From: Dyella_B sp035508595
GTDB lineage: Bacteria > Pseudomonadota > Gammaproteobacteria > Xanthomonadales > Rhodanobacteraceae
Reading direction: 5' to 3'
Length of the DNA stretch: 64,000 nucleotides
Assembly: GCA_035508595.1 (NCBI GenBank)
Contig: DATJMR010000084.1
Coordinates: forward strand, 1-64,000
The notes under the pieces were generated by a model. The model was not told the DNA's origin. It was given only the letters and a program-made list of their open reading frames with translations, and made no database searches. Positions 37,301-47,591 of the stretch are shown here, in pieces. How positions within the stretch are numbered: position 1 is the first letter of the stretch; the number at the start of each line of letters is the position of its first letter. A program made the position numbers and the translations under genes.

Positions 37301-39205
37301 ATGGTCCCTTCGTCGTCCGCCATGCTCTCCAAGCATTCCCTCGCGGCGCGCATCGCGCTGGTGCTCGCGATGACGGTCGCGTTCATCCTGCTTACGGGTT
37401 TGCTGGACGGACACGACGCGGTGGCGGCGTCCCAGCTGATCGAGCAGCCCGCCTTTCCCCTGGCCAATGCGATGCCCGGCTTGATGCTGGCGTTCCTGCT
37501 ACTGGTGGTGACCCGTCGCGCCCTGCTCTCGTTCGGCCTGGCGTATCTGTTTCAGGCCGTGATGTATGGCGTCAACGCCCTGAAGGTTGCCAACCTCGGC
37601 ACACCCTTGTTGCCGGCCGACTTCCGCATGGTGGATCAATTGCAGAAGGGCGGCCTGCATGTGCTCGGTGGCTATCTTCCGCACAGTCCCTGGCCCTACC
37701 TCGCGCTCTTGGCCGGCGTGGCCGTGATCGTGGCGATGTGTCGCTACGAACCGCCGCTGTTCGCGCGGCGCACACGCGGCAAGCGTGTCGTTGCGGGCGC
37801 GCTGCTCGCCGGAACCTTTGCAACGCTGCTGCTGGGCATGCCCGGCTGGCGCAATCTGTATAACGGCAAAAAGCTCTGGCTGGAGCCGTGGTCGGCGGCG
37901 GCCACCACCACCCACTCGGGTTTGGTGAGTTCGCTGGTGATGTTCCATCTGCAAGATCGGCGCACCAAGCAGAAAATCGACCCGGCGGACGTGAACAATC
38001 TTCTGCAAACCACCGGCAACGAAGTGCGCGCACGCATGCAGGCGCCGATAGATCAAGACAGCGCCATGCCCGACATTGTCGTGGTGCAGAGCGAATCGTT
38101 TTTCGATCCGAGCATCGTGCGCGGGTTTGAGCACGCCAATCTCACGCCCAACCTCACGCGTCTGGCCGAAGAGGGCATGAGCGGGCCGCTGCACGTACCT
38201 ACGTATGGCGGCGGCACGATCCGCACCGAGTTCGAAGTACTTACCGGCCTGTCGCTGCGTTACTTCAGCAACATGCAGTTCCCCTATCTGCAGATGCACG
38301 ACAAGGTCGTCCCGAGCATGGTGCGCACCTTGCGCGCGCACGGGTACGAAACCGTTGCTGTTCACGGCAACGATCCCACGTTCTGGAATCGCAACACGGC
38401 GTTCAAGGTACTGGGCTTCGATCGCTTCGTATCGCAGTCGAGCTTCCCGAAGAATGCGGCGATGGACGGCAAATACATGGCCGACAGCGCGATGACCGAC
38501 GAGATCATGGCGCAGCTCAAGGATTCCGGCCCGCCGCAATTCCTCTTCGCGATCAGCCTGGAAGCGCACGGCCCTTACGATGTGGAGCCGAAAGACGCGG
38601 CGGCGCGCAACGCCATTGCGGTGCCCGATACCGTTCCCGCGAAAGACAAGGTCGAGGTACAGAATTATCTCTACCACATGCAACATGCGGACGAACAATT
38701 AGGACGTCTGGCCGCCTTGCTCGCCAAGCGAAGCCGCCCGACCCTGCTGCTGTTCTACGGCGATCATCTGCCCGGCCTTACCGACACGTATCACGCAACG
38801 GGTTTTGCAAACGGGCAGGACATGCTTGCGCAAGCGGGTACGTGGTTGCTGATCGACCCGCGCAATCCTGGCGCAGCCCAGCGCGTGGACATGGCGTCCT
38901 GGATGCTGCCGGGACTGCTGCTGGAACGCGCCGGCATTCATGACGATGCGTACTTTGCGCTGACCCAGGTGCTCGCGCCCTCGCTGGCCGACCTCACGCA
39001 CGCGCCCGGGGCGCAACCGCCCCCCGTCAATGCGCAACAGCAAACGTTCGACAAAGACATGGCGAGCGTGGCGGTGCTGCGCATGAAGGGCAAACTCGAC
39101 AAACTGCTACCTGCAAGCCTGCTGCCTTCCAACACGGCTGTCGCCAAGCAGGACAACGAGGATGCAGGCACGCAGGCATCGGAAGCCATGGGCGCGCATC
39201 GCTGA
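37301..39205 (+). CDS. LTA synthase/phosphoglycerol transferase-like sulfatase-fold membrane protein
   Basis: A 634-residue inner-membrane protein with about four to five N-terminal helices (ALVLAMTVAFILLTGLLDG, ANAMPGLMLAFLLLVV and others) and a periplasmic alkaline-phosphatase-superfamily domain. It holds the metal/nucleophile set of LTA synthases: VVVQSESFFDPS (E265), YGGGTIRTEFE (nucleophile T306), GNDPTFWN, ISLEAHGPY and FYGDHLPG (D488, H489). In Gram-negative bacteria relatives such as OpgB transfer phosphoglycerol or phosphoethanolamine to periplasmic glucans or LPS. The true acceptor is unknown. The ATG at 37322 is an alternative start. Confidence 0.88.
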   Translation: MVPSSSAMLSKHSLAARIALVLAMTVAFILLTGLLDGHDAVAASQLIEQPAFPLANAMPGLMLAFLLLVVTRRALLSFGLAYLFQAVMYGVNALKVANLGTPLLPADFRMVDQLQKGGLHVLGGYLPHSPWPYLALLAGVAVIVAMCRYEPPLFARRTRGKRVVAGALLAGTFATLLLGMPGWRNLYNGKKLWLEPWSAAATTTHSGLVSSLVMFHLQDRRTKQKIDPADVNNLLQTTGNEVRARMQAPIDQDSAMPDIVVVQSESFFDPSIVRGFEHANLTPNLTRLAEEGMSGPLHVPTYGGGTIRTEFEVLTGLSLRYFSNMQFPYLQMHDKVVPSMVRTLRAHGYETVAVHGNDPTFWNRNTAFKVLGFDRFVSQSSFPKNAAMDGKYMADSAMTDEIMAQLKDSGPPQFLFAISLEAHGPYDVEPKDAAARNAIAVPDTVPAKDKVEVQNYLYHMQHADEQLGRLAALLAKRSRPTLLLFYGDHLPGLTDTYHATGFANGQDMLAQAGTWLLIDPRNPGAAQRVDMASWMLPGLLLERAGIHDDAYFALTQVLAPSLADLTHAPGAQPPPVNAQQQTFDKDMASVAVLRMKGKLDKLLPASLLPSNTAVAKQDNEDAGTQASEAMGAHR

Positions 39206-39267
39206 TACCGCAAAACAAAACGCCGATCCGTGGATCGGCGTGAGCGCGTGTTCCTTAGCGATAATTC

Positions 39268-39708
39268 TCAGGGCATGCCGTCGGCATTGGTCAGAACATC
39301 CCCGGCATCGAAGTGCCCCAGCGCGCTGGGCGACGAATCGCCAAGATCGTCCACGCGGTTCAATGAGGTCATGAAACGCCCCTGTGGATCGAACGAAAGC
39401 ACGGTCGAATACTGAACACGATGCCGTTTGGGCAACGCCGATCCCGTTTCCGGGACCGAGCCGTCCACATCCTCGATCTTCCTCTTGGCGTATAGAATCA
39501 GGCTATCACCGTTGGCAACGCGCGCGGTTTTGACCGGATTTCCCAGCACGGCCTCCACCTGAGCCATGGTTGTCACGCCGGGTTTGAACGTGGCGACGAC
39601 ATCCGGATTGACCGCATAGACCGGTTTCGACGGCTTCTTTGCCGCGGCTTGCCCGCCCGCCAGCTGCAGCAGACAACCGACCGCAATCACCGCCATGAGC
39701 TTCTTCAT
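39268..39708 (-). CDS. BamE/SmpA-OmlA-like secreted protein
   Basis: The 146-residue precursor has a signal peptide (KKLMAVIAVGCLLQLAGGQ, ending AAA) and the BamE-type fold signature FKPGVTTMAQVEAVLGNPVK followed by a beta-rich segment. Like BamE (SmpA/OmlA) it is probably exported, but the cysteine in VGCLLQLAGG is not in a convincing lipobox, so lipidation is doubtful. It may be an envelope-stability accessory protein rather than the core BAM subunit. AGGGG lies 6 bases before the start. It is separated from groEL by a 178-base spacer and terminator. Confidence 0.75.
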   Translation of the reverse strand: MKKLMAVIAVGCLLQLAGGQAAAKKPSKPVYAVNPDVVATFKPGVTTMAQVEAVLGNPVKTARVANGDSLILYAKRKIEDVDGSVPETGSALPKRHRVQYSTVLSFDPQGRFMTSLNRVDDLGDSSPSALGHFDAGDVLTNADGMP

Positions 39709-39891
39709 AAAAATCCCCTGAAAGACCCATTGCGTTCACCACGATAGGAGGCTGGACGACCAGCCGGTCCCGGGTGCTCCATGCCCACGATAGGCTTGGA
39801 GGAGCGAACATTCAACGCGTCCTCTGCCAGAAAAAAGCGGGCGGGCGCCGCACTTTTTGCCGCATCGGATTTGGGGAATCGGAAAGAAAAA

Positions 39892-39915
39892 AAGGCCCCG
39901 CTTGCGCGGGGCCTT
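39892..39915 (-). terminator. Intrinsic terminator of groESL
   Basis: Read on the minus strand, AAGGCCCCGC and GCGGGGCCTT pair around a 4-base loop and run into TTTTTTTCTTT. It begins about 30 bases past the groEL stop. Confidence 0.92.
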
Positions 39916-39944
39916 CTTCAAACACATCGCGATGAACGCAGGAC

Positions 39945-41588
<1,644 letters not shown>

Positions 41589-41700
41589 AAATTTTTGCCT
41601 CAAAAATTTAAATTAAATGCGGAAAATTTTGCGAGAAAACTGCGGAAGGAGCCGGCGGCGACTGGGTGCGCGTTTGGTTTTCGCGCCCGTCGCGGAGGCA

Positions 41701-41994
41701 TCAACCTTCGATCACAGCCACGATGTCGTCTTCCTTCAGGAAGACCAGCTCTTCGCCGTCGATCTTGATTTCCTGGCCGGCATATTTGCCGAACAGCACC
41801 ACTTCGCCGGCCTTGACCGACATCGGGCGAACCTTGCCGTCTTCCAGGATGCGGCCTTCACCGGCAGCGATGACCTTGCCGCGGGTCTGCTTTTCGGTTG
41901 CGCTATCGGGGATGACGATGCCACCGGCGGAGACACGCTCCTCTTCCAGGCGCTTGACGATGACGCGATCGTGCAGCGGACGCAGTTTGCTCAT
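41701..41994 (-). CDS. groES: Co-chaperonin GroES (Hsp10)
   Basis: The 97-residue heptameric lid protein of GroEL: KLRPLHDRVIVKRLEEE at the N-terminus, the mobile-loop region SAGGIVIPDSATEKQTRG that binds GroEL, and the C-terminal GEELVFLKEDDIVAVIEG. Its length equals E. coli GroES. It is first in the groESL operon, about 75 bases downstream of a CIRCE operator. Confidence 0.98.
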   Translation of the reverse strand: MSKLRPLHDRVIVKRLEEERVSAGGIVIPDSATEKQTRGKVIAAGEGRILEDGKVRPMSVKAGEVVLFGKYAGQEIKIDGEELVFLKEDDIVAVIEG

Positions 41995-42069
41995 GAGAAA
42001 ACTCCAGCTATGGCTTGAGGTTAGAGAAAATGTTGGGCGACCCCGAGGCCGGCCTCTGGGAGGCGCCTG

Positions 42070-42096
42070 TTAGCACTCAGGAAACACGAGTGCCAA
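42070..42096 (-). promoter_or_regulatory. CIRCE operator for HrcA upstream of groES
   Basis: TTAGCACTC (42070-42078), a 9-base spacer and GAGTGCCAA (42088-42096) match the CIRCE consensus TTAGCACTC-N9-GAGTGCTAA at 17 of 18 positions. HrcA repressor binding here should restrict groESL at normal temperature. On the minus strand TAAAAT just before it may be a -10 hexamer. Confidence 0.95.
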
Positions 42097-42150
42097 TTTT
42101 AGCCTCCAAAAAAACCCTGGGTACAGGGCCGGTCGAACTCTGGAGGGTTC

Positions 42151-42177
42151 AATAAGGGTTCGCCAGCGGCTTTCAAG
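42151..42177 (-). promoter_or_regulatory. Possible sigma-32 heat-shock promoter of groESL
   Basis: On the minus strand CTTGAAA (42171-42177) and CCCTTATT (42151-42158) are 12 bases apart, close to the RpoH consensus CTTGAAA-N11-16-CCCCATNT. Transcription would start about 45 bases before CIRCE, placing the operator in the leader. Confidence 0.5.
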
Positions 42178-42293
42178 GGTCCGATCTGCTTTTTGTCGTG
42201 GCCGGCACCGGGCCAGAACGAGGGCACCCTATCGACACCAGGACCCGAAACATCAACGATTGCGTATTGCGCACCCCTAAAAGGCTATCGGCA

Positions 42294-42953
42294 GTGAGTA
42301 ACGAGCGCTCGCTTCGCGAGGAAATCGTCGCCAACGGTTTGATATTGACCCCGTCCGGCTTGAGTCAGGGCACCTCCGGCAACCTGAGCATCCGGTTCGG
42401 GCACGGATTCCTGATCACCCCGAGCGGCATGCCCTACGGCGAGGTCACCCCGGACGATGTCGTCCTGGTGGATATGGAGGGCCGATACGACCATCCGCGT
42501 CGTCCGTCGAGCGAATGGCGGTTTCATCGCGACATTTATGCGGCACGTTCGGATGTCGGCGCAATCGTACACGCGCATCCTCCGTACAGCACCGCGTTGG
42601 CGATGTGCCGCATGGATATCCCCGCCGCGCATTACATGATCGCGGTCGGCGGCGGCGATTCGATTCGATGCTCGGACTACTACACCTACGGCACGCAAGA
42701 ACTCTCCGATGCCGTGGTACGGGCGCTGGAAGGACGGCTCGCCTGCCTGATGGCCAACCACGGCATGATCGCCGTCGGCGCCAACATGGAGCAAGCGATG
42801 TGGCGCGCGATCGAAGTGGAAACGCTCGGAAGGCAATACACGCTGGCGCTGCAAATCGGCAAGCCGGCGATGTTGAGCGACAAGGAAGTGGTCGATGTGC
42901 TGGAAAAATTCGGCAATTACGGTTTGATGGCGCGCAACGCATCTTCCACCTGA
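42294..42953 (+). CDS. Class II aldolase/adducin family protein
   Basis: A 219-residue zinc enzyme of the L-fuculose-1-phosphate aldolase/L-ribulose-5-phosphate epimerase family. It has GLSQGTSGNLSIR, TPSGMPYGEVTPDDVV, SSEWRFHRDIYAARSDVGAIVHAHPPYSTA (metal-binding HAH), and MANHGMIAVGANMEQAMWRAIEVE with the third metal histidine. It likely cleaves or rearranges a phosphorylated sugar; the substrate cannot be told. The GTG at 42294 is chosen (AAGG 9 bases upstream) because residues encoded further upstream do not fit the family. It is followed 20 bases later by cutA. Confidence 0.9.
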   Translation: MSNERSLREEIVANGLILTPSGLSQGTSGNLSIRFGHGFLITPSGMPYGEVTPDDVVLVDMEGRYDHPRRPSSEWRFHRDIYAARSDVGAIVHAHPPYSTALAMCRMDIPAAHYMIAVGGGDSIRCSDYYTYGTQELSDAVVRALEGRLACLMANHGMIAVGANMEQAMWRAIEVETLGRQYTLALQIGKPAMLSDKEVVDVLEKFGNYGLMARNASST

Positions 42954-42973
42954 GTGCCGCGACGAGGCTTTTT

Positions 42974-43294
42974 ATGTCCGCTTCCGACCACGTTCTGCTC
43001 TGCTATTGCACATGTCCCAACGTCGCCAGTGCGCAGCATCTGGCCGAGGCATTGGTCAACGAATCGCTGGCGGCCTGCGTGAACCGCATCCCCGGCATTC
43101 AATCGACGTATCGCTGGAAAGGCGAAGTCACCACCGACACAGAAGAACTCCTGCTGATCAAAACCACGGCAGCGCGTTTCGAAGCCTTGAAGGAACGCGT
43201 ATTGGCGCTGCATCCGTACGAGTTGCCCGAGTTGATTGCAGTGCCGGTGGAGCGCGGACACATCGCCTATCTGGATTGGGTGCGCACCACCTGA
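42974..43294 (+). CDS. cutA: Divalent-cation tolerance protein CutA
   Basis: A 106-residue trimeric PII-like fold protein: LCYCTCPNVASAQHLAEALV, LAACVNRIPGIQSTYRWKGEV, EELLLIKTTAARFEALKERV and HPYELPELIAVPVERGHIAYLDWV. These are all conserved CutA1 blocks. It was linked to copper tolerance in E. coli, although the molecular role is still debated. It follows the aldolase gene at 20 bases and may be cotranscribed. Confidence 0.95.
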   Translation: MSASDHVLLCYCTCPNVASAQHLAEALVNESLAACVNRIPGIQSTYRWKGEVTTDTEELLLIKTTAARFEALKERVLALHPYELPELIAVPVERGHIAYLDWVRTT

Positions 43295-43480
43295 CAGCGC
43301 GAATACGCCGCACGCAAAAGACGCGTCGATCCATTTGCTCGATTGAAAAACCTGCCCTACAGGGAAAGGTGATTCTCGTCACACGACAAACAAGCGCCGC
43401 CTCCTAGGGTGGAATCGCCTCGCAAGACTTGCGAAGCGAGGCATTCCCCAATGCGACACCCCTACAACGGAGCAAAACTC

Positions 43481-43966
43481 ATGGATACGAAACAAATCAT
43501 CCGCAAGGCATCTGTAATCGCCATTGTTGCGGCAAGCTTTTCCACGGCCGCTTATGCGCAGACGCGCTACTTTTCGTTCGTGACCCCCAACAGCCCCAAC
43601 TCAGGCGGCAGTGATGCGACGACCTTCGCACCGCACGAATTCGTCATTGCGGTCGACAACCCCTCGCTCGCCAATCAAATCAGCGCCATCATCGAAAACA
43701 ATTACATCGGCAGGGATTTTCATGTCATGGGCAAAGTGGTGCGCGGTCGCGTTCCTTACAATGAAGAATATCCCTTCCACCTTGACCCAACGACCATTTC
43801 ACTGTTCAGCAACGCCACCGAACAGTGCGATGCCACAGCGTTCCAGGTCGAGGAACACTTGGAGCTCGTCGGTGTCCCGGATGGCGGGTTCTTGAATGAC
43901 GGCTTTTGGTGCCCGTATAGCTCCCGACTCGTACGGGAAATCAGTTATGGACCCATCTCCGGCTGA
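43481..43966 (+). CDS. Secreted BP74-related domain protein
   Basis: The 161-residue precursor has a signal peptide (TKQIIRKASVIAIVAASFST, then AAYA before QTRYF). The mature part resembles the N-terminal domain of Dictyostelium BP74 and short bacterial relatives: RYFSF, HEFVIAVDNPSLANQISAII, FHVMGKVVRGRVPYNEEYPF, HLDPTTISLFSNATEQCDA, FQVEEHLELVG and FWCPYSSRLVREI. Two cysteines (in EQCDA and WCPYS) could form a disulfide. The function of these bacterial proteins is not established. ACGGAG precedes the ATG by 8 bases. Two 60-base samples counted 47 and 57% GC. The assignment comes from remembered family patterns. Confidence 0.62.
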   Translation: MDTKQIIRKASVIAIVAASFSTAAYAQTRYFSFVTPNSPNSGGSDATTFAPHEFVIAVDNPSLANQISAIIENNYIGRDFHVMGKVVRGRVPYNEEYPFHLDPTTISLFSNATEQCDATAFQVEEHLELVGVPDGGFLNDGFWCPYSSRLVREISYGPISG

Positions 43967-44289
43967 GTCAATTGGATAAAAATTCGTACGCTTGATACAG
44001 GTCTCCGGCTCGGGCTTTCAGTGCCACCGCGCGCAGGCATGTCAGCTCGTGCTGGAGCCTTTGAGAAAAGTAACGCGTCGGCCATCGCCGTACGCCCCGT
44101 GCGCGCACACTCTCAAGCTATTCGAAAATAGAAGACCGGGGCGGTTTGCCACCGCGTGTGCCATGCCAAATGATCGCGACACGCCGTGGCGACCGCCCGT
44201 CCTCATGTTCGCCTCGCACTCGTCCCAGCGCATGCATTGCACCGACTGCATCGCTGATGGCAGTGGGAATTCGAGCACGGTCGGCACGA
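43967..44289. other. Intergenic region without a recognised gene
   Basis: This 323-base stretch separates the secreted protein gene from the convergent MocR gene. A 102-codon frame exists at 43992-44300, but it has no ribosome-binding site, no recognisable domain and overlaps the MocR 3' end. The first 25 bases are AT-rich (TTGGATAAAAATTCG). No strong hairpin with a T tract, repeat or RNA gene was seen. Confidence 0.6.
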
Positions 44290-45735
44290 TCACCCCATGA
44301 GCGTCGCCAGCTTGCGCACGGCCTCGTCGATGGCTCCCGTTTCGATCATGCCCAGACCGAAACCCACGGCTTGGACGGCAGAAACATCCAGCACGTAAGC
44401 GCTCAAAGCCTCCAAACGAATGCCCTCGTCGGCAGCACGCACGGCGAGGGTTTGCGCGTCGACGCCCGCTTGCAGCTTCGCCGCCAAATGCAGCCCCGCA
44501 TCCGTTGGCCATACCTGCAGGCGATCGCAACTGTGCTGCTCTAAAGCATCGAGCAAGGCATCGCGCCGCTCCGCATACACTTTTCGCATGTGCCGCACAT
44601 GACGCACCAGATGGCCTTCGGCGATAAACGCCGCGAGCGTGTCTTGCGCCAGCACGTCGCCGTGCCAATCGGTTTGATGCTTGGCATTGACGAACGCCGT
44701 GCGCAACCACGACGGCACCACGGCATAGCCGAGTCGCAACGTTGGAAACAAGCATTTGGAAAACGTGCCGACGTAGCAGACCGTATCGTTGCGATCGAGC
44801 GTTTGCAGTGCATCCAACGGACGTCCGCTGTAACGAAACTCGCTGTCGTAATCGTCCTCGATCACCAACGCGCCGCGTGCACGCGCAAATGCCAGCAAGG
44901 CGATCCGCCGGCGCGGCGACATGACGACGCCTAGCGGAAACTGGTGCGACGGCGTTACGTAGATCACGTTGGCGTCGAGCGGCAATTGCTCGACGATCAA
45001 CCCTTCTTCATCCACGGGTACACCGACAACGCGCGCACCTGCCGCAAGAAAAACGGCGCGCAGCGGTCGATAGCCTGGATCTTCCACCGCCACCACAGTG
45101 TGCCCCGGCGTCACCAGAACGCGGGCCAACAAATCGAAAGCTTGCTGCGCACCGCTGGTGACGATCACGTCGTCCGGTTCGCAGGACACGGCACGCGCAA
45201 ACGAAATATGTTGAGCGATGGCTTCGCGCAGCGCAGGTCGTCCTTGCGCAAGGTCGTAGAGCGGCGCGGCTTTGGATAATTGCCGCAACGCGCGCGCGGA
45301 CAGACGCCGCCAGATGTCGTAGGGAAACGCTCGGCTATCGGGAATGCCAAGGCGAAAGTCGTACGCAAAACGGCCGGGCATCGGAGCCGGCATGCCCGCA
45401 AGATTTCGCCAATAAGCGGCCAACCGTTTATCGGACGGCGACGTGGCGGCCTTGGCGTGATGCGGGTCTTTGCGCAGGGCCAGGTTGGCGACGAAGTTGC
45501 CGGCACCTCGCCGCGCTTCGATATAGCCCTCGCTCAGCAAAAGGTCGTACGCGGCGACCACGGTATTGCGCGACACCTTCAACGCATCGGCCAGCGCGCG
45601 CGTCGCCGGCAAGCGAAGACCCGGTTTCAGGCGCTCATCGAGAATGGCGGCGCGCAGCTGGCCGTGCAGAGCGGCAAGTCGCTGCCGGGAGCCACGCTCG
45701 GGCAAGGCCAGCGGAAATTCAAAGGGGTGATCCAC
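44290..45735 (-). CDS. MocR/PdxR-family PLP-dependent transcriptional regulator
   Basis: A 481-residue fusion of a GntR-type winged helix (LRAAILDERLKPGLRLPATR and ALADALKVSRNTVVAAYDLL, residues about 25-70) with a fold-type I aminotransferase-like domain. The latter keeps IVTSGAQQAFDLLARVL, ALVIEDDYDSEFRYSG and the PLP-binding lysine K327 in YVGTFSKCLFPTLRLGY. Such regulators sense PLP or amino-containing effectors. The GTG at 45735 is chosen for GGAG 7 bases upstream; the frame is open to 45843, which would overlap the divergent GST gene. That GST is a plausible target. Confidence 0.9.
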   Translation of the reverse strand: MDHPFEFPLALPERGSRQRLAALHGQLRAAILDERLKPGLRLPATRALADALKVSRNTVVAAYDLLLSEGYIEARRGAGNFVANLALRKDPHHAKAATSPSDKRLAAYWRNLAGMPAPMPGRFAYDFRLGIPDSRAFPYDIWRRLSARALRQLSKAAPLYDLAQGRPALREAIAQHISFARAVSCEPDDVIVTSGAQQAFDLLARVLVTPGHTVVAVEDPGYRPLRAVFLAAGARVVGVPVDEEGLIVEQLPLDANVIYVTPSHQFPLGVVMSPRRRIALLAFARARGALVIEDDYDSEFRYSGRPLDALQTLDRNDTVCYVGTFSKCLFPTLRLGYAVVPSWLRTAFVNAKHQTDWHGDVLAQDTLAAFIAEGHLVRHVRHMRKVYAERRDALLDALEQHSCDRLQVWPTDAGLHLAAKLQAGVDAQTLAVRAADEGIRLEALSAYVLDVSAVQAVGFGLGMIETGAIDEAVRKLATLMG

Positions 45736-45841
45736 GTCGGAGCTCCGATCCAACTGGACCTGTAGATTTGTCTTAATGTGGTCCTTTTGCAAGTCCAGCC
45801 GGCCACCTAGGATGGCCACAACGCCACCGGAGTCCCTCGTC

Positions 45842-46534
45842 ATGATCGATCTCTATTTCGCCGCCACTCCAAACGGTTTGAAGGCCAAGCTCTTCCTGGA
45901 GGAAGCGCAGCTGCCGTATCGGGTTATGCCGATCAGTCTCAGCAAGGGCGAGCAATTTGATCCGGCCTATCTGGCCATTTCGCCGAACAACAAGATCCCG
46001 GCGATCGTCGACCGCGATCCGATGGGCGGCGGCGAGCCGGTGAAGTTGTTCGAATCCGGCGCGATCCTGCTTTACCTCGCCGAAAAGATCGGGCGCTTCA
46101 TTCCCAAAGACGTTCACGGCCGCGCCGAAGTTCTGCAGTGGCTGTTCTGGCAGATGGCCGGCCTGGGGCCCATGGCCGGGCAGATCGGGCACTTCAATGT
46201 CTACGCGCCGGAAAAAGTGCCTTACGCGATCGATCGCTACACGCGCGAGACCGCACGTCTTTACGGCGTGCTCGACCGCCGGCTGGCCGACCGCACGTTT
46301 ATCGCCGGCGAATTCTCGATTGCCGATATCGCCTGTTACCCGTGGATCGTTCCGCACGAAGCACATGGACAGCGTCTAGATACGTTTGCGAACGTGAAGC
46401 GCTGGTTCGACGGTATGGCAACCCGACCCGCCACGCTGCGCACCTATAAGGATGTCGAGAACGTGTATGCCCCTAAACATGCCCTATCGGAGGAGGAACG
46501 GCAGGTGTTGTTCGGCACGGGCAATCGCACCTGA
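45842..46534 (+). CDS. Glutathione S-transferase, Nu-class (YfcG/YghU-like)
   Basis: A 230-residue GST. The N-terminal thioredoxin fold begins IDLYFAATPNGLKAKLFLEE, where TPNGxK is the Nu-class disulfide-reductase motif. It continues with PNNKIPAIVDRDP and LFESGAILLYLAEK (glutathione gamma-glutamyl site); the helical C-terminal domain has FIAGEFSIADIACYPWI. Relatives reduce disulfides and peroxides with glutathione. It diverges from the MocR regulator across a 106-base gap that contains GGACC and GGTCC half-sites. Confidence 0.93.
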   Translation: MIDLYFAATPNGLKAKLFLEEAQLPYRVMPISLSKGEQFDPAYLAISPNNKIPAIVDRDPMGGGEPVKLFESGAILLYLAEKIGRFIPKDVHGRAEVLQWLFWQMAGLGPMAGQIGHFNVYAPEKVPYAIDRYTRETARLYGVLDRRLADRTFIAGEFSIADIACYPWIVPHEAHGQRLDTFANVKRWFDGMATRPATLRTYKDVENVYAPKHALSEEERQVLFGTGNRT

Positions 46535-46582
46535 GCGCCGAACATTGCTGACAGGTTTGAGCACTCCGCCGATTTAGGTTCC

Positions 46583-47521
46583 ATGCACGACACTGTTGAG
46601 TTACCTCCCATGAAAAAGTCCGACATCGCCGCGTTGTTGCTACTTGGAGCCCTGTGGGGTGCCTCGTTCCTGTTTATGCGCATGGGCGCTGCGCAATTCG
46701 GCAGCATGGCGCTGGCGGGCATGCGTGCCATCGGCGCGACGATCTGCTCGCTGCCGCTGTTGATGTCGCGCGAGCGTCTTGCGGAACTTCGTGCGAATTG
46801 GGCATCGATCACCTTGATCGGCCTGGCGAACTCGGCACTGCCGTTCGTGTTGTTTTCGTATGCGGCGCAAAGTTTGCCGTCCGGCTTGTCGGCGATCTTC
46901 GATGCGATCGCGCCCTTGCTGGTCGCCGCATCGGGATGGATGTGGCTGGGCGAGAAGCTGGATGCGACGCGCGCCAGCGGATTGGTGATCGGCATGACGG
47001 GCGTGGTGTGGCTGATCGGCGGCACCATGGGTTTCGGGCACGGCGGCGCGTCGGCGGGTTGGGCGATGGCGGCCTGTGTCGGCGCGAATATTTGCTACAC
47101 CTTCGGCGCGCATTACAGCCATCGGCGCGTGCAGACGGTCACCCCGCTCACGGTCGCCATCGGCAGTCAGGTCGCGGCGGCGTTCATGCTGCTGCCTTTC
47201 ACGGTATGGCTGTGGCCGGCGAAGTCGCCTTCGGTGCAGGCCTGGGTCGCGATGTTCGGGTTGGCGGCGGCGTGTACGTCGCTCGCCTACGTACTGTTCT
47301 ATCGGTTGCTGGCGCGCATCGGCTCGACGCGCTCGATGGCGGTGCTCTATCTGATCCCGGTGTTTGGCGTGGCGTGGGGCGCGATGTTCCTGGGCGAAAC
47401 CGTGACGCTGGCGATGGGCGGCGGCTGCGCGGTGATCCTGCTCGGCGTGGCGCTGACCACGGGCATGCTGAAGCCGCGATCCAGGGCACCTGCCGTGGCG
47501 TGCGCGGTCGAAGACGCATGA
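46583..47521 (+). CDS. EamA/DMT-family permease
   Basis: A 312-residue inner-membrane protein with ten hydrophobic segments in two EamA repeats. The first begins ALLLLGALWGASFLFMRMGA and contains SGLSAIFDAIAPLLVAASGW. The second includes GVVWLIGG and ends MAVLYLIPVFGVAWGAMFLGE. Family members export amino acids, metabolites or drugs; the substrate is unknown. Starts at 46583 (AGG 4 bases upstream) and 46610 are both possible. It lies 48 bases downstream of the GST gene, perhaps in one transcript. Confidence 0.88.
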   Translation: MHDTVELPPMKKSDIAALLLLGALWGASFLFMRMGAAQFGSMALAGMRAIGATICSLPLLMSRERLAELRANWASITLIGLANSALPFVLFSYAAQSLPSGLSAIFDAIAPLLVAASGWMWLGEKLDATRASGLVIGMTGVVWLIGGTMGFGHGGASAGWAMAACVGANICYTFGAHYSHRRVQTVTPLTVAIGSQVAAAFMLLPFTVWLWPAKSPSVQAWVAMFGLAAACTSLAYVLFYRLLARIGSTRSMAVLYLIPVFGVAWGAMFLGETVTLAMGGGCAVILLGVALTTGMLKPRSRAPAVACAVEDA

Positions 47522-47591
47522 GTTCCGGTATTCGCTGCCGGCTGGTCCATAATCCCCTTTCGCGCCCAGCGCGATCTTGATTGGAGTTGGA

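Noticed and set aside
43992..44300. 102-codon frame between the BP74-like gene and the MocR gene
   Set aside because: No ribosome-binding site, no domain, Arg/Pro/His-rich, and it overlaps the MocR 3' end.
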